From contig OV121084.1 of assembly GCA_921293015.1 (NCBI GenBank), forward strand, positions 46,287,864 to 46,351,863: a stretch of DNA of 64,000 bases, in the 5' to 3' direction. Below, piece by piece: positions 50,101-60,719 of this stretch (the stretch's first letter is position 1; each line of letters starts with the position of its first letter). Made by a program: the position numbers and the translations under genes. The notes under the pieces are model-generated. The model was given only the letters and a program-made list of their open reading frames with translations. It ran no database searches and was not told the DNA's origin. The DNA comes from Phorcus lineatus. Taxonomy: Eukaryota; Mollusca; Gastropoda; Trochida; Trochidae.

Positions 50101-52117
50101 ACTTGTCGTCCTTCCTATACTATACTCTATCAGGATAAACCAAATACGTATTTTGTCTCACGTTTAATTTTCAGCGGTTTTATGTTTTGTACATATTTTT
50201 AACAAGCGTTAAAAACTTGCGTTGAATTCCACAATGAAGCTTTTTATGATGTGGCCCTGTGAGCCAAACGGTGTAGAAGTCTTAAGTCGAGTCAACGAAC
50301 ACACGTTTACACAAGTTTACGTTTAGATAGCTTCTATATTTCTAAGACCATATCTAAACAGTAAAAAAAAACCTTTTCTTATTCCTGCTTGTGTGGGTGT
50401 AAGTATACTATTGATCCCTCTAAAGAAAGTCTTTCGTTAACAATGCTTGTTAATAATTTCCGAAACAACTAACGATCGTTATAGCTCTTTACCAATTTGG
50501 ATTATTTCTTATAAATTGTCGAATAGTGTTTTTTTGTAATAGAAATGTCAGTATTTTTTTGATGGGGGTGGGGGGGGGGGGGGAATTGTCTATCATTCCT
50601 ATTTTTTCAGATGCTTGTCTTTCATATTTCTTAAATATGTATATCCATACATATTCGGTATGCTTTCGACATCTTCGTCAGTTCGTTTGTCCGTCAGTAA
50701 TCGTTTTGTCTCCGAAGCAGAACTCAGAAACCGTTCATCAGATCTTTTTGAAACTTTGCACAAGTATTACCCACCTACCTGAGTGGTGCCTTTTTATATT
50801 TTCGGAATTCTAAATTCTAAATTTCTTTTTTGTTTCCATGGAAACGTGTTTAATTAGGGCTCTGTAAAGGGATGGTTCGTTACCACAAAATACCTAGAAA
50901 ATCGCTCACCAATCTTTCTGAAATATTTCATGTGCGTTAACCACGTCCTGGAGTGTTGCCAATTGATTTTTTTTTAATTCTAACAATTAATTTGCGTTTC
51001 ATTGGAAATGTGTTGAATAAGGACTATACAGGGATAGTTTCGTTTTCGGAGCAGCGTTCATTAACCGCTAAACAAAGCTTTCTGAAAATGTGCGTGTTAC
51101 CTACTTACTGAAATGGTGCCTTTTGAGCTTCTCGAATTTATGTTTTTCCTTTCCAAAGAAACAAGCCGAAATTTTACTCTCAACAGGGTTAAGATCATTT
51201 ATTAAGCCGAAATTTTACTCTCAACAGGGTTAAGATCATTTATGATGCAGAACCCGATAGCTTCTCATCATATCTGTCTAATCTGTACTAAATTGATTAG
51301 GAACGTTTATTTCATGATAACAAGGATATGTGAAACGACCTATTAGGAATTGGTGGGATAAATCATCTTCTGGTGACTCGTTCTACATTCTTTGTTGAAC
51401 CAGGGTTTATATCTTTTCTCTTTAGAAAATTTTAACCAAACGTATTGCGTAAAGCATTCACTAGCACACGCGAAACGCCGTTTGCAACATTCTTGAATGC
51501 AACTGGCAAACTACACTGACGTGTAGAAAAACAATGCCTATAGAGTAAATGTAGTAGGGTAGGCTCTATTGATAATACGTCTTACGAACGCCATTTCTGA
51601 GTGAAAACGTCCTTGTGGTAATAAGTCCAGATTAAAGCGACCGTGCTCCAAGGAATAACAATTCATAATGTTAATTCTACTTGGATACGATCTTCGTTTT
51701 GGATCAGAAACCCCCGACGGACGAGTTCGTATCTGAACTTGAAGCTTGCAGAAGTAGGAGACCGATTAAGTGTCGAGCATTTAAACATATGCATTGAATA
51801 CTCTGTATGTGGTAATGGAAAGATATGAGGATGGAACAATAAAAGAACACACTCATGTGTGGAAATTGGTGTCTAATCGTATAATGTCTGTTTCGATTCG
51901 AAAGAAAGCCGTTTCAAAGCTGAGCTCAATGATTACTTTAATATCCGTTGTGCAACGTTAAAGTAAGCAAACTGATGATCAAAATCTGCAACCAACTTTG
52001 ACATTTCCAGGAGTGGTGAGCTGGGGCGTGGGATGTGCACAACCAGACAAATACGGCGTCTATAGCGACGTGAAAGCTGCCAAACCCTACATTAGGAGCA
52101 TACTAAAGAGTACCTGA
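44103..52117 (+). CDS. Secreted trypsin-like serine protease, gene 3 (divergent)
   Basis: Coding exons: 44103-44145, 44584-44690, 46118-46230, 47112-47371, 49337-49479, 50037-50091, 52011-52117; they join to 275 aa. The signal peptide is MKVFVLLLFFTVTT. A longer pro-segment (SESNAAIRPIKNPRSSNQR) ends in Arg before IVGG, the ordinary trypsin-cleavable zymogen site. The triad is intact: VLTAAHC, LENDIALL, GDSGSP. LDACMGD gives Asp at position 189, predicting Arg/Lys specificity. Two pocket-wall differences stand out: GDSGSP rather than GDSGGP (Ser at 197), and DKYGVY giving Tyr at 225 instead of Pro. Six Cys fit three disulfides. Intron phases and the lengths of exons 4-6 match genes 1 and 2, so all three share an ancestor. 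AATAAA at 52240-52245 is the likely poly(A) signal. Confidence 0.93.
46340..47065. repeat. 32-bp minisatellite in intron 3 of gene 3
   Basis: About 22 units with a 32-bp period (for example starts at 46922, 46954 and 46986) carrying GTTGATATGATGGTAGATAA and then CAGATACAGAT. Units before about 46600 are more diverged. The array stops only some 45 bp before exon 4. Its long open frames on the minus strand follow from the repeat and are not genes. Confidence 0.92.
47372..49336 (+). other. Intron 4 of protease gene 3
   Basis: A 2-kb intron, AT-rich. A GC-richer patch near 47870-48350 resembles neither an exon nor a known repeat to my eye. No RNA gene seen. Confidence 0.5.
50690..51165 (+). repeat. 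Three diverged tandem units of about 150-180 bp
   Basis: Within intron 6 of gene 3 the order of motifs is repeated three times. Each unit has a GTTCGTT or GTTTCGTTTT-like start, a run such as CCGTTCATCAGATCTTTTTG, CACCAATCTTTCTGAA or AACAAAGCTTTCTGAAA, a GTGTTGCC or GGTGCCTTTT segment, and TTTCCATGGAAACGTGTT-like sequence. Divergence between units is high, so the array is old or derives from a repeat that is itself internally repetitive. Confidence 0.6.
51163..51243. repeat. Exact 41-bp tandem duplication
   Basis: AAGCCGAAATTTTACTCTCA and the following 21 bases occur twice head-to-tail without a visible difference, implying a very recent duplication. Confidence 0.9.
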
Positions 52118-52959
52118 CGTGTTTCATTTTGTTGTAAAAATGATAGCATGTAACTAAAAGAGTGCTTTGTTTGCATATTAAGCTACTATAACAGTTAAAA
52201 TCAATTTACCTGAGGCGTTAATGAATGCATCAATGAATGAATAAACTACATGCTTATACTCATACATGTATATTTATATTTTCTAAGGTCTAAAGGAGGA
52301 AATGATTTGAGAACGAATGTACATGAATATACAGTAGTTGAACTGAAATAAATGAAACCTAATGGATTTCTGTTTTGTCTTGTCAACGGTTCTATGAGGC
52401 TACGGAAGACTAGCATGCCGGCTGACAAATAAGCAAACGTTGGTCGTAAATTTGCGTTCCATATACAACGAGTGAGCACCGGAAATCGCTTTTTAAAAAT
52501 GCAAAGATGATATTTCTAAAGTTTCATACATGGATTTGAAAAGATTTATCACGACCATTTGACTGACCAGGCCTTGATAGTCCAATAGGCTGATGGCATT
52601 AAACGGCGTCCGACGTCCGTCCGTCCATTTATCCATTGACATTTTGCTATCTTTACTACTACTCTGGAACCAGTGTCTCTTTAAATCTGGGAGTTTGTGT
52701 ACAGACTCCTTGAACAGTAAGATTTATAACTAATAGGTTTGCTGACCTCTTCGGGGCTTAACAACGTCCACAGGGTCTAACAAAACTAAGTTTCATCTTC
52801 GCTGTAACGAAAATGTCAACAAAACTGAAATGTTTCCCTTTGACTAGTGCGGATTGTAATTTATAGATTTGGTGACCCTTCGGCCTGTCACGGTGTATCG
52901 AAATCAGAGAAACAGAGAGATAAAACAATACGATAATTAAACCAACAAACGTTAGAGAG

Positions 52960-53520
52960 AAGCAGTGAGTGAAGAGAGTGGTTTACACACTAAAACAAAA
53001 CGATAAACGACAACTGACTACCCTGAGACAAATCAACAGCTAAAAAGATTGGTAAACAGATCAGATTAGATCAACACTAGCAAGAAATAACAGGGGACTT
53101 GCGTGGCGGATGGACTGATATGGGCTTAATAGGGCTGAATAAACAACAAATGCACAGTTCGTTAGATGATCCCAAGAGATCACTACATGAGTGATTGAAT
53201 AAATAAGAATACAAGATAGGTATAACAGAACTTAAAATGGAATGGGGACGGTAAGGTTAAACTGTGGGTCTATAAAAGGAAGTGATCACATACTACTAAA
53301 ATGTACAGAGAAACAAAGGAATATTAACCTCACCAATCCAACATCAATACGTCACAGAGCCAGACAGTTCAGTCTAGATAAGCTGGGCGGACGTCGGAGA
53401 AGGCCACACGGCTCTTGGTCCTGTTAGCCAGACATCACACACAAAGGTGTGTTTCTTGGCTAAATTAAAATGACCCTATCTCCGTAACTACTTGAGTAAC
53501 GTTACCTCATGATAGCTTAT
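52960..53520 (+). repeat. Unclassified dispersed repeat, copy 2
   Basis: Collinear partner of 40640-41510, in the same orientation. A stretch near 52600-52700 containing GACGTCCGTCCGTCC also looks like part of a dispersed repeat common in marine invertebrate DNA, an impression not checked by search. Confidence 0.6.
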
Positions 53521-54622
53521 GAAGACAACTCTGCTAAAAAGACATAGAGATTATTACCCGAGGAATTGTGTCAGATGACATTTACGAAACAAGTGTGAAC
53601 AAGTGTGAAAGCATAAGGTCTAGACAACTAAAACTGTACAGACCATTTGGCTAATTGGCTAATGGGGTTTAAAATGAAAGTAATTAAAAGCCTAAAAAGC
53701 AGCTGAAAATGTTTATGCTCCATAGATTAGTAGGATCAGAATATTATTGACCTAGCCTACTAATGATAAAATTAACAGCCCCCTCCAGCCCTCTTGGAAT
53801 TTCCTAATCTGGACAGATGGCACAGTATAGGAATGCTTTTTGACCTGGTTCATGGGTCCAACACGTATGATGGTTGACAAATAAAGGTCGAAGGTAGGTT
53901 ACATATGTCGATACCATCTTTTTTCAAATAACTTCTACATTTCATAAATATAGAAAGTATACAAGCCATTCACAACGCCGTGAACAACCAGATGTTAGCG
54001 ATACGAGGCATTTGCTTAGATGTATATCATGGTTTTGTATGAGTTCCGGGAAAACACATACGCTGATGTTGAGGGATTTACAGTCGTCAATAAATGTTTC
54101 GATGATGCATCTGTCACTTTATCACGTGAAAGACCGTGAGAAAAAAGATGTTCATATAATCTGTAATAGATGATAATGCTGTTTAAATATATTTACATAT
54201 ATTAGTAACAATTGTTACTCGCTCCCAATTGTTAACGAGGCATTTGAGAACATTAATTCTCGGTATTCAATGGACATATGTATTATTGACAGATATTTAA
54301 TAAATTATTGAAAATATGGGTTCGTGAATAATGAATAAGCATCATTTTTGGTCTAAATGGAAAAATTATTTACATTGCACCTCATCAAATTGGTTGTAAA
54401 TACAGTTAGACAACGAGTCAATGTGTTTTCAGGACAAATACAAATAGTACAACGCCTAGGCAGTTATCATTACTTATTTCAAATATATCAAGACAAAAAT
54501 TCCCTGAGGTATATAACGTAGTATAAGATCAAATACTAGTATAAACACACTGGCAACGCATCAAGTAACGAAACTTCTACGCTAAAAACGTGACGTCTAT
54601 AAGAGAAAAGAGCGATAACGTC
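53521..54622. other. Intergenic, no gene seen
   Basis: AT-rich DNA upstream of the splice-donor-like array. No gene or RNA is supported. Confidence 0.4.
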
Positions 54623-54810
54623 TACACCAGGTAAGACAAAGTCTTGAGACACTTACATCTACACAAGATAAGACACTAACACCATCACCTAATGAAGACT
54701 TACATCATCGCCAGGTAAGACACTTACATATCTTCACAAGGTAAGACACTTACATCATCACCAGGAAAAACATTTACATCATCACCAGGTAAGACACTTA
54801 CATCTACAAC
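54623..54810 (+). repeat. Degenerate minisatellite rich in splice-donor consensus
   Basis: About seven degenerate units of roughly 25-30 bp built on CACTTACATCATCACCAG and GTAAGAC. Four units contain MAG/GTAAGA, the consensus 5' splice site (GT at 54631, 54715, 54741 and 54789). The array lies about 1.1 kb upstream of the acyl-CoA synthetase exon, which begins at a strong acceptor, so one unit could be the donor of a 5' leader exon. That link is inference. Confidence 0.7.
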
Positions 54811-55886
54811 ATAACATAACTGTATGTTTTGTTGAAATATCATATATATATATATGTAGACTAGGTTGAGCGTTTTGTCCATTTAAGTCAAATTGTCAAT
54901 GTGTGTTAAATCTTAAAGAATAAACGAGATTGTTTTACCTCAAAATCATTTATTTGTTTGATTTAATTAGTTTGATTTATGAATGTTTTGATTTTTTCCA
55001 ATCTTGTTAAAACTAGATGTAATGATCCGTCATTAATAACGGACTTCGGGACGTATTTTATTTCAGCTAGTTTTAGCCAGATTGGAATTTTTCAGATGGT
55101 ATAGGTTATTCCAACAAAATATACAACGAGTTTCGTCAAAGTTATTGTATCAGACTCTCCCAAGTTAATAATTCATTATTTTTTGTCTTTGGCATATTGG
55201 GCTAGGTATAAATTTTATGATTAGATGTGAAATATTAATATACTAATGTGTCTTATCATTACATTTCGGTTTTTTGGCCAGTGTTAAATTACAAATTATG
55301 ACATACAATGCAAAATCATGTTTCCTTGATTTCAATATGTTTTCATAATTATTCATATGTAATAACGCCCACTAGTAGGTATATTGCTTGCAACTGACCT
55401 CAAAGAATATTGTGTTCCTTAGAGCGACATTGTATTTGTTATTTATGAGTTGGGCAAAAATTTGAACACGGAGTTACCAGAGTCGATCTATGTGTCTATA
55501 ATTAACACTGCTAAGCAATTATGAGACGTATTTTCCAGAAAGACTGAGAAATATGATAAAAATACAAACTCTTTTAAAATATCCAAAAATTATATTAGTT
55601 CCTGAATAACTTCACTATGTAGATTTTCACAAAGAAAAAACTTTCAGTAAACAGTATTGCTGTAATTTGATAACAAGTTCTAGTGGAGAGATATCAGGAA
55701 CAGCGACACGCACAAGTTATCCTTTAGCAGCCCCTACGCGAATCGGTAACTAATAGGAAGTCTTAGCCTGTGGTGGTTTGAGGAGTTCATTTGGTGTGTG
55801 CTAATGAATATTTGACACTCAGTTGCATCTCGAGTTTGTAACACTTTAGGTATGTACTAAATATGTTCTGTCTCCTCCAGATAAGG

Positions 55887-57533
55887 ATGACTCAAGCCCA
55901 AAGTAAAGACTACACAATCCCTGACAGGGTGAAACACTGGGCCGAGATTTATCCAGACAGGGAGGTCTTCATCTTCTACAGCGATCAGTCACGACGTGTC
56001 CTCACCTGCAGAGATGTCTATGTCCTCTCAAACAAGTTTGCAGCTCTTCTTAAACGTCGAGGCCTCAAACCTGGAGATGTCGTCTGCAATACTCTGGCAA
56101 ACTCCCCGGAACGAGCTGTCACTGATTTCGGGATCATTGCTGCCGGATGTGTTACTGCAAATGGACAAGCTTTATTGACAGATGGCACCGATTTAATGCG
56201 CATCATCAATTCTTCGAAATGTCGTCTGCTGCTAACGGACACATTAGGAGCTCCATGGAACGCTATCAAAGGGCATTTGGGGGAAATTGTTGATGGACAA
56301 GTGAAATCAGAGAAAAGTCCAAACTTGGAAATGGTTCATTGCATAGATGTTGGTGATGAAAGTTATTTTGAAGAGTTGATTATAGACGTTGATAATATGA
56401 CTAATACCATTCAACCCGATGATGTAGCTATTTATTGGTGTACATCGGGAACCAGTGGGTTTTCGAAACTGATATCTGAGAGTCATCGAACTGCCTTAAA
56501 TAGTGCCCTCACTTTTGGTGAACTTTTCAACGTCGGTCCACATAGTAAGTTGTTCAGTGACCGGCCACTCGGTTGGTGTGGCGGATGGCCTTATCCATAC
56601 ATCTGTCAGGGCCTTCCACAGGTCTTCACCGACGGAAATGGAACAGTTGCTGATCACTTTCATCTCACTTGGAGAGCAATAGTTTTAGAAAAGTGTACGT
56701 TTGCAATACTGCCTCTTGCTTTTCTGAAAACTCTTACAGACAGAAAACGTTTATTGACACAATATGATCCATACCTTCTCGATATGGTGATAACAACTGG
56801 ACAGCCATTCAGGAAACACTGCCAAAGCGTCATTGGTAAGTTATGCCGTACAATTTCAGCTTGTTATGGAACGTCTGAAGCTGGATATGTAACTAGCTGG
56901 TTATGTGGAAAGGAAGAGGACTTTGAGGACAACCTTGTTGGAAAACCAGCACATATGATAGAGATGAAGATAGTCGATGAGGATTTCAATGACTTGAAAC
57001 AAGGAGAAAATGGACAAGTAGTGCTGAGAGGAAGGACATTATTTGGAGAGTATGTCAACGATCCTGACGCCAGTAGACATGCGTACACAGATGATGGATG
57101 GTATAAAACCGGGGATATTGGACACCAGGACAAACATGGCCGGTTTTTTGTGGAAGGTAGACAATCTGACGCCATCATGCATGGGGAATACATCATATAT
57201 CCATCTTGGGTCGAAAGGAAATTGAGGTCCTGTCCTTTCATTGATGAGGTAATGGTTGTTGGAATTCCGGATGAGATTATGTGTCATCTTATCTGTGCAT
57301 GCGTCATACCCAAATCTGGATATGACGTCACTGCTGATGAGTTGAGAGAATATTGTGACCCAATGTTCACTGTGGATGCAATACATGAGATGACGGCAAA
57401 GCCTGATTTTTATGTGGTTGTTAATAGTTATCCTATTCGTCCTACTGGGAAACCCGACAGGAGGGCATTGGCGGACATTGCTGCTCACATTATTGCTCAC
57501 AGACGACTTTCCGAATTGAAAATGTCAAACTGA
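55887..57533 (+). CDS. Acyl-CoA synthetase / AMP-binding enzyme
   Basis: A member of the adenylate-forming (ANL) family, expected to activate a carboxylic acid with ATP and pass it to CoA. A single uninterrupted 548-codon exon. The P-loop-like motif appears as CTSGTSGFSK (about residue 184), the acyl-adenylate motif as YGTSEAG (about 327), then DGWYKTGDIG (about 403), and the C-terminal domain ends with PTGKPDRRAL (about 518) carrying the probable catalytic Lys. The usual hinge GRxKDxI reads GRQSDAI here. An ATG lies 24 nt upstream in frame (55863), but the intervening bases run TTCTGTCTCCTCCAG, a strong splice acceptor ending at 55880, so I chose the ATG at 55887. Closest by general look to ACSF2/medium-chain-type synthetases; the substrate cannot be told. 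The lack of coding introns suggests retroposition or a naturally intronless family. Confidence 0.88.
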   Translation: MTQAQSKDYTIPDRVKHWAEIYPDREVFIFYSDQSRRVLTCRDVYVLSNKFAALLKRRGLKPGDVVCNTLANSPERAVTDFGIIAAGCVTANGQALLTDGTDLMRIINSSKCRLLLTDTLGAPWNAIKGHLGEIVDGQVKSEKSPNLEMVHCIDVGDESYFEELIIDVDNMTNTIQPDDVAIYWCTSGTSGFSKLISESHRTALNSALTFGELFNVGPHSKLFSDRPLGWCGGWPYPYICQGLPQVFTDGNGTVADHFHLTWRAIVLEKCTFAILPLAFLKTLTDRKRLLTQYDPYLLDMVITTGQPFRKHCQSVIGKLCRTISACYGTSEAGYVTSWLCGKEEDFEDNLVGKPAHMIEMKIVDEDFNDLKQGENGQVVLRGRTLFGEYVNDPDASRHAYTDDGWYKTGDIGHQDKHGRFFVEGRQSDAIMHGEYIIYPSWVERKLRSCPFIDEVMVVGIPDEIMCHLICACVIPKSGYDVTADELREYCDPMFTVDAIHEMTAKPDFYVVVNSYPIRPTGKPDRRALADIAAHIIAHRRLSELKMSN

Positions 57534-58426
57534 TTGAATGATGTAAGCATGGTAGGCTAAAAGTTGGTTATCAAGGGAAAGCTCGAATTTACATAAGTAG
57601 GAGATATTTGTAAACATAAAACTTGCTACAAAAGAACATTGGTTCTTATTTTACATACAATAAGGACAAACCATAGGACAACGTTTGTTAGCAGTTATTC
57701 AAGATTACAAAGACAGCAAATAAGAATGTCTTACGTAATACAACAGCTATCAATTAACATTCAAATCCAATCTCTGTGGGGTTTCGTTTTGATATCCGTC
57801 GTATTGCTTGATAATACGTTTTTCAGCTTGGAATTACGTCTTTGGACAGTGCTTTGGGTTGTGAAATGTTAAGGACAGGATTCAACCAAAAATACCAATT
57901 GATTATTTCCACCAACCCGCTTTCATTATCAATATAATTTGTCACACATATGCATTTGATATATCATATCAGGGACATATCATTTATCATGATGCATAAA
58001 ATTATTAAAAAAACCTCTATCATATTAATGAAAAAGATATTGATGCCATACTAATGGTATTTGTTATTCATTTATTGGTGTCAATAACAGCATTCAATCA
58101 TAAATAATGAAATAATGAATATTTTTCTTTTAGTAATATTTAATAACGCGCAACCATCAAATCAAACAATTATTACTGACATGTTGACTGTAAACTGTAA
58201 TGCATATTTACACAAAAGAGTGTTTCCTCCTGATCGCTATGTTACAAAAACCTTCCTACAGTTTTAAAGGTGTATTTACTGTTGTAATATTGGGAAAATA
58301 TTTTTGTAAATATACTGTGGATGAAGAATTAATTTGTTTTGTTGATATAACATAAGAGTTGTTTAAGAGTGTTAATATGCAAAAAAATTATTAATCCATT
58401 GTCTATAAGTGTAACAGAAACTTTTA
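57534..58426. other. Downstream flank of the acyl-CoA synthetase gene
   Basis: AT-rich DNA before the Harbinger element. No further gene supported, and no clear AATAAA was identified close to the stop. Confidence 0.4.
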
Positions 58427-59641
58427 GGGCCGTATGATCGTACATGGTTTAGAGGTAGTTTAGCGCTAAACCAGGTCTAACTTGGGAGTTTAAACCGATC
58501 CGGTATTATGAAAGCAGGTTCTCACTTAAACCTAGTCTAAACCCACGAGTTTAAGTTGAAAAATGTAAACCTGCCAGGGGGGTGGTTTAGCGTTGGTTTC
58601 AGTCTTGACTCCTATCATTTTGTACTTCATTCATCACGTAAATGGTCATGTTGCTTCAGAAAGCTTTACAAAATAATACGATTTGAAATACGTACATAAT
58701 TATATTATCTATTGAATACATTAAAATCACACAAGTCCAGAAAGGCGACAGATTTTGAAAACAAGTAAGTTAAAAATAATTAAGTCAAAGTTGATTCTTC
58801 AAAAAGGAGGATCAATTACTTTTCAAAACAAGACTATATCTAATAGTTGTTACAGATTCATGTGAGACTGACAGAGAAAAGTTACACACACTTTGTGATG
58901 GCCAACGCGCAAGTTACAGTAAAGTTCGTCCGTGAAGGAGTGTGACAAGTCAAGAACCGTTAAAAATGTACAATGATCATGAGCATGAACATGTGGACTG
59001 ACGGACAGACTTACGGACGGACAGGCTGAGCGCTATATATCCCAACTACTTCGTAGGTGGGGTATAATTAACCCCATAACACGATTAATTGCAGTTATAC
59101 AATTACTGCGGTTATAATAGGAAACGTGCACAACTTCCAAGTTAAAACAAGTACAATCTTTGAGGTTTTGAACAATTACAAAACTTTATTCAGCATAATA
59201 ACAAACAAACAAAAGTAATAATCATACCAAACGTCTTTGACGTTTATCAAGTGACATTGTAATAGGACTTGTGTAGTCACTAAAAACTTTAGACGAGAGT
59301 CATCAGATGACATATCCCAATGGTCCCCAATTAAGTTGGTCCCTCCCATTAACATGTAACATATTGTGAACTTAAAACTTATGAATATAAACTTTTAATT
59401 TTAAATTCAAATGAAAAAACTTATTTCTATGCAAAGTTTTATAATTGGTTTGAATTCAAAGCATGAATTCCAAATTCAACTCTAAAACATCGAATTTTCA
59501 GGAACAAATTTGAAATCTTACATAAACAACACTTGCAACAATGTGCGAACTGTAATCTTGACTTAAAATATCCAAAAAAACATCGAAAATGGTCTCTTCT
59601 CTTGCCATTGCCATGTGCATGTACATAGAAATTGAAGTCAT

Positions 59642-60712
59642 TTAGGTAAAATACTGACCAATAACTGCCTCTCTCTGTCTTACTCCACGACGGCGCAGAG
59701 CAGTAACGTCAACATTCTCCCTGCATTGCGGAGGTTCATTGTCATCGTCATGTCCAGCGTCATTGTCATCATCTTCGTCGAAGTCAGGGTCGTTTCTCAA
59801 AACTGCAATGTTTTGTAGCACAGCACATGCAATAATGACAGAAAATATCGTGTCCAGTTTAACCCTTAAGCCAAATGAAAGGCAGGGAAAACGCCTTTTC
59901 CAAATGCCAAACAATCTTTCGACAGTACCCCTGGTTTTTCTTTGTGCTGTATTGTAGCGTCGGTGTGGGTCAGTCCGTGGGTTATTGATTGGCGTCAACA
60001 GATATGGTAGGCACGGGTAGCCAGGATCCCCCAACAAATAGCCACGAACGTCACCATTTTCAAATTTCTCATTAATGGAACTCTCTTGCAGGATTCTAGA
60101 ATCATGGCTACAACCTGGCCATCTAGCAACAATGTTGGTTATTAATGGCAAGTGATCACAAATGACCTGAGTGTTGATTGAAGAGAAGCCTTTTCGGTTC
60201 ACAAACCTCAAAGCGTCTGGTCCTGTCTGGGTCGAAATTGGTATATGTGTACAGTCTATTGCTCCTATGACATTTGGGAATTGAGCCATGTTATGGAAAC
60301 CTTCCATTACTCTCCGAGCCCTGAAACCAGATGGCATTTTTATGAATCTTTGCCTCAAATTTGCTAGAGCCTTGCTAACCTTCTGAATAATCAAGCAAAC
60401 AGTGCTCTGATGAACTTTCAGCAAATCACCAACAGCAACCTGAAATGTTCCAGTTGCATAAAAACGTAAAGCGATTAAACACTGAAGTGATGCTGGAAGT
60501 GAACAATTGCGCAATGTTGGTGGTTGCAATTCATCTGATAACATATCTATGATGAAACGGGCGTTTTGTTTGTTAAAACGGAATCTGACATGAAATTCCC
60601 TGTCATCATAGACATCAAAGGGATCACACCTGTTTCGGAAAACACGTTCCCTTCGTAGAGCTCGCCGGTGTGCTCTGATGTTCCGCAGAGCTTGAATGTT
60701 ATTTCTTTGCAT
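59642..60712 (-). CDS. Harbinger nuclease (HARBI1-like transposase)
   Basis: An intact 356-aa DDE nuclease in one exon. An N-terminal basic region (RAHRRALRRERVFRNR) is followed by a helix-turn-helix-like stretch at about 73-117. The catalytic residues are Asp153 in GAIDCTHI, Asp204 in CSHDSRI and Glu265 in GTVERLFG, with the conserved GDPGYP at about 228-233. The length equals that of animal HARBI1-type nucleases, and the ATG at 60712 is real. The tail is acidic (DEDDDNDAGHDDD), which is common in this family. It starts 7 nt after the stop of the F-box ORF. No stop or frameshift was found, so it may still be active or was until recently. Cellular HARBI1 orthologues exist, but the surrounding terminal repeats show this copy belongs to a transposon. 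Confidence 0.95.
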   Translation of the reverse strand: MQRNNIQALRNIRAHRRALRRERVFRNRCDPFDVYDDREFHVRFRFNKQNARFIIDMLSDELQPPTLRNCSLPASLQCLIALRFYATGTFQVAVGDLLKVHQSTVCLIIQKVSKALANLRQRFIKMPSGFRARRVMEGFHNMAQFPNVIGAIDCTHIPISTQTGPDALRFVNRKGFSSINTQVICDHLPLITNIVARWPGCSHDSRILQESSINEKFENGDVRGYLLGDPGYPCLPYLLTPINNPRTDPHRRYNTAQRKTRGTVERLFGIWKRRFPCLSFGLRVKLDTIFSVIIACAVLQNIAVLRNDPDFDEDDDNDAGHDDDNEPPQCRENVDVTALRRRGVRQREAVIGQYFT

Positions 60713-60719
60713 AACTTAT

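Noticed and set aside
55863..55886. Upstream ATG of the acyl-CoA synthetase
   Set aside because: The bases between it and 55887 form a polypyrimidine tract and CAG, so they are more likely intron than coding.
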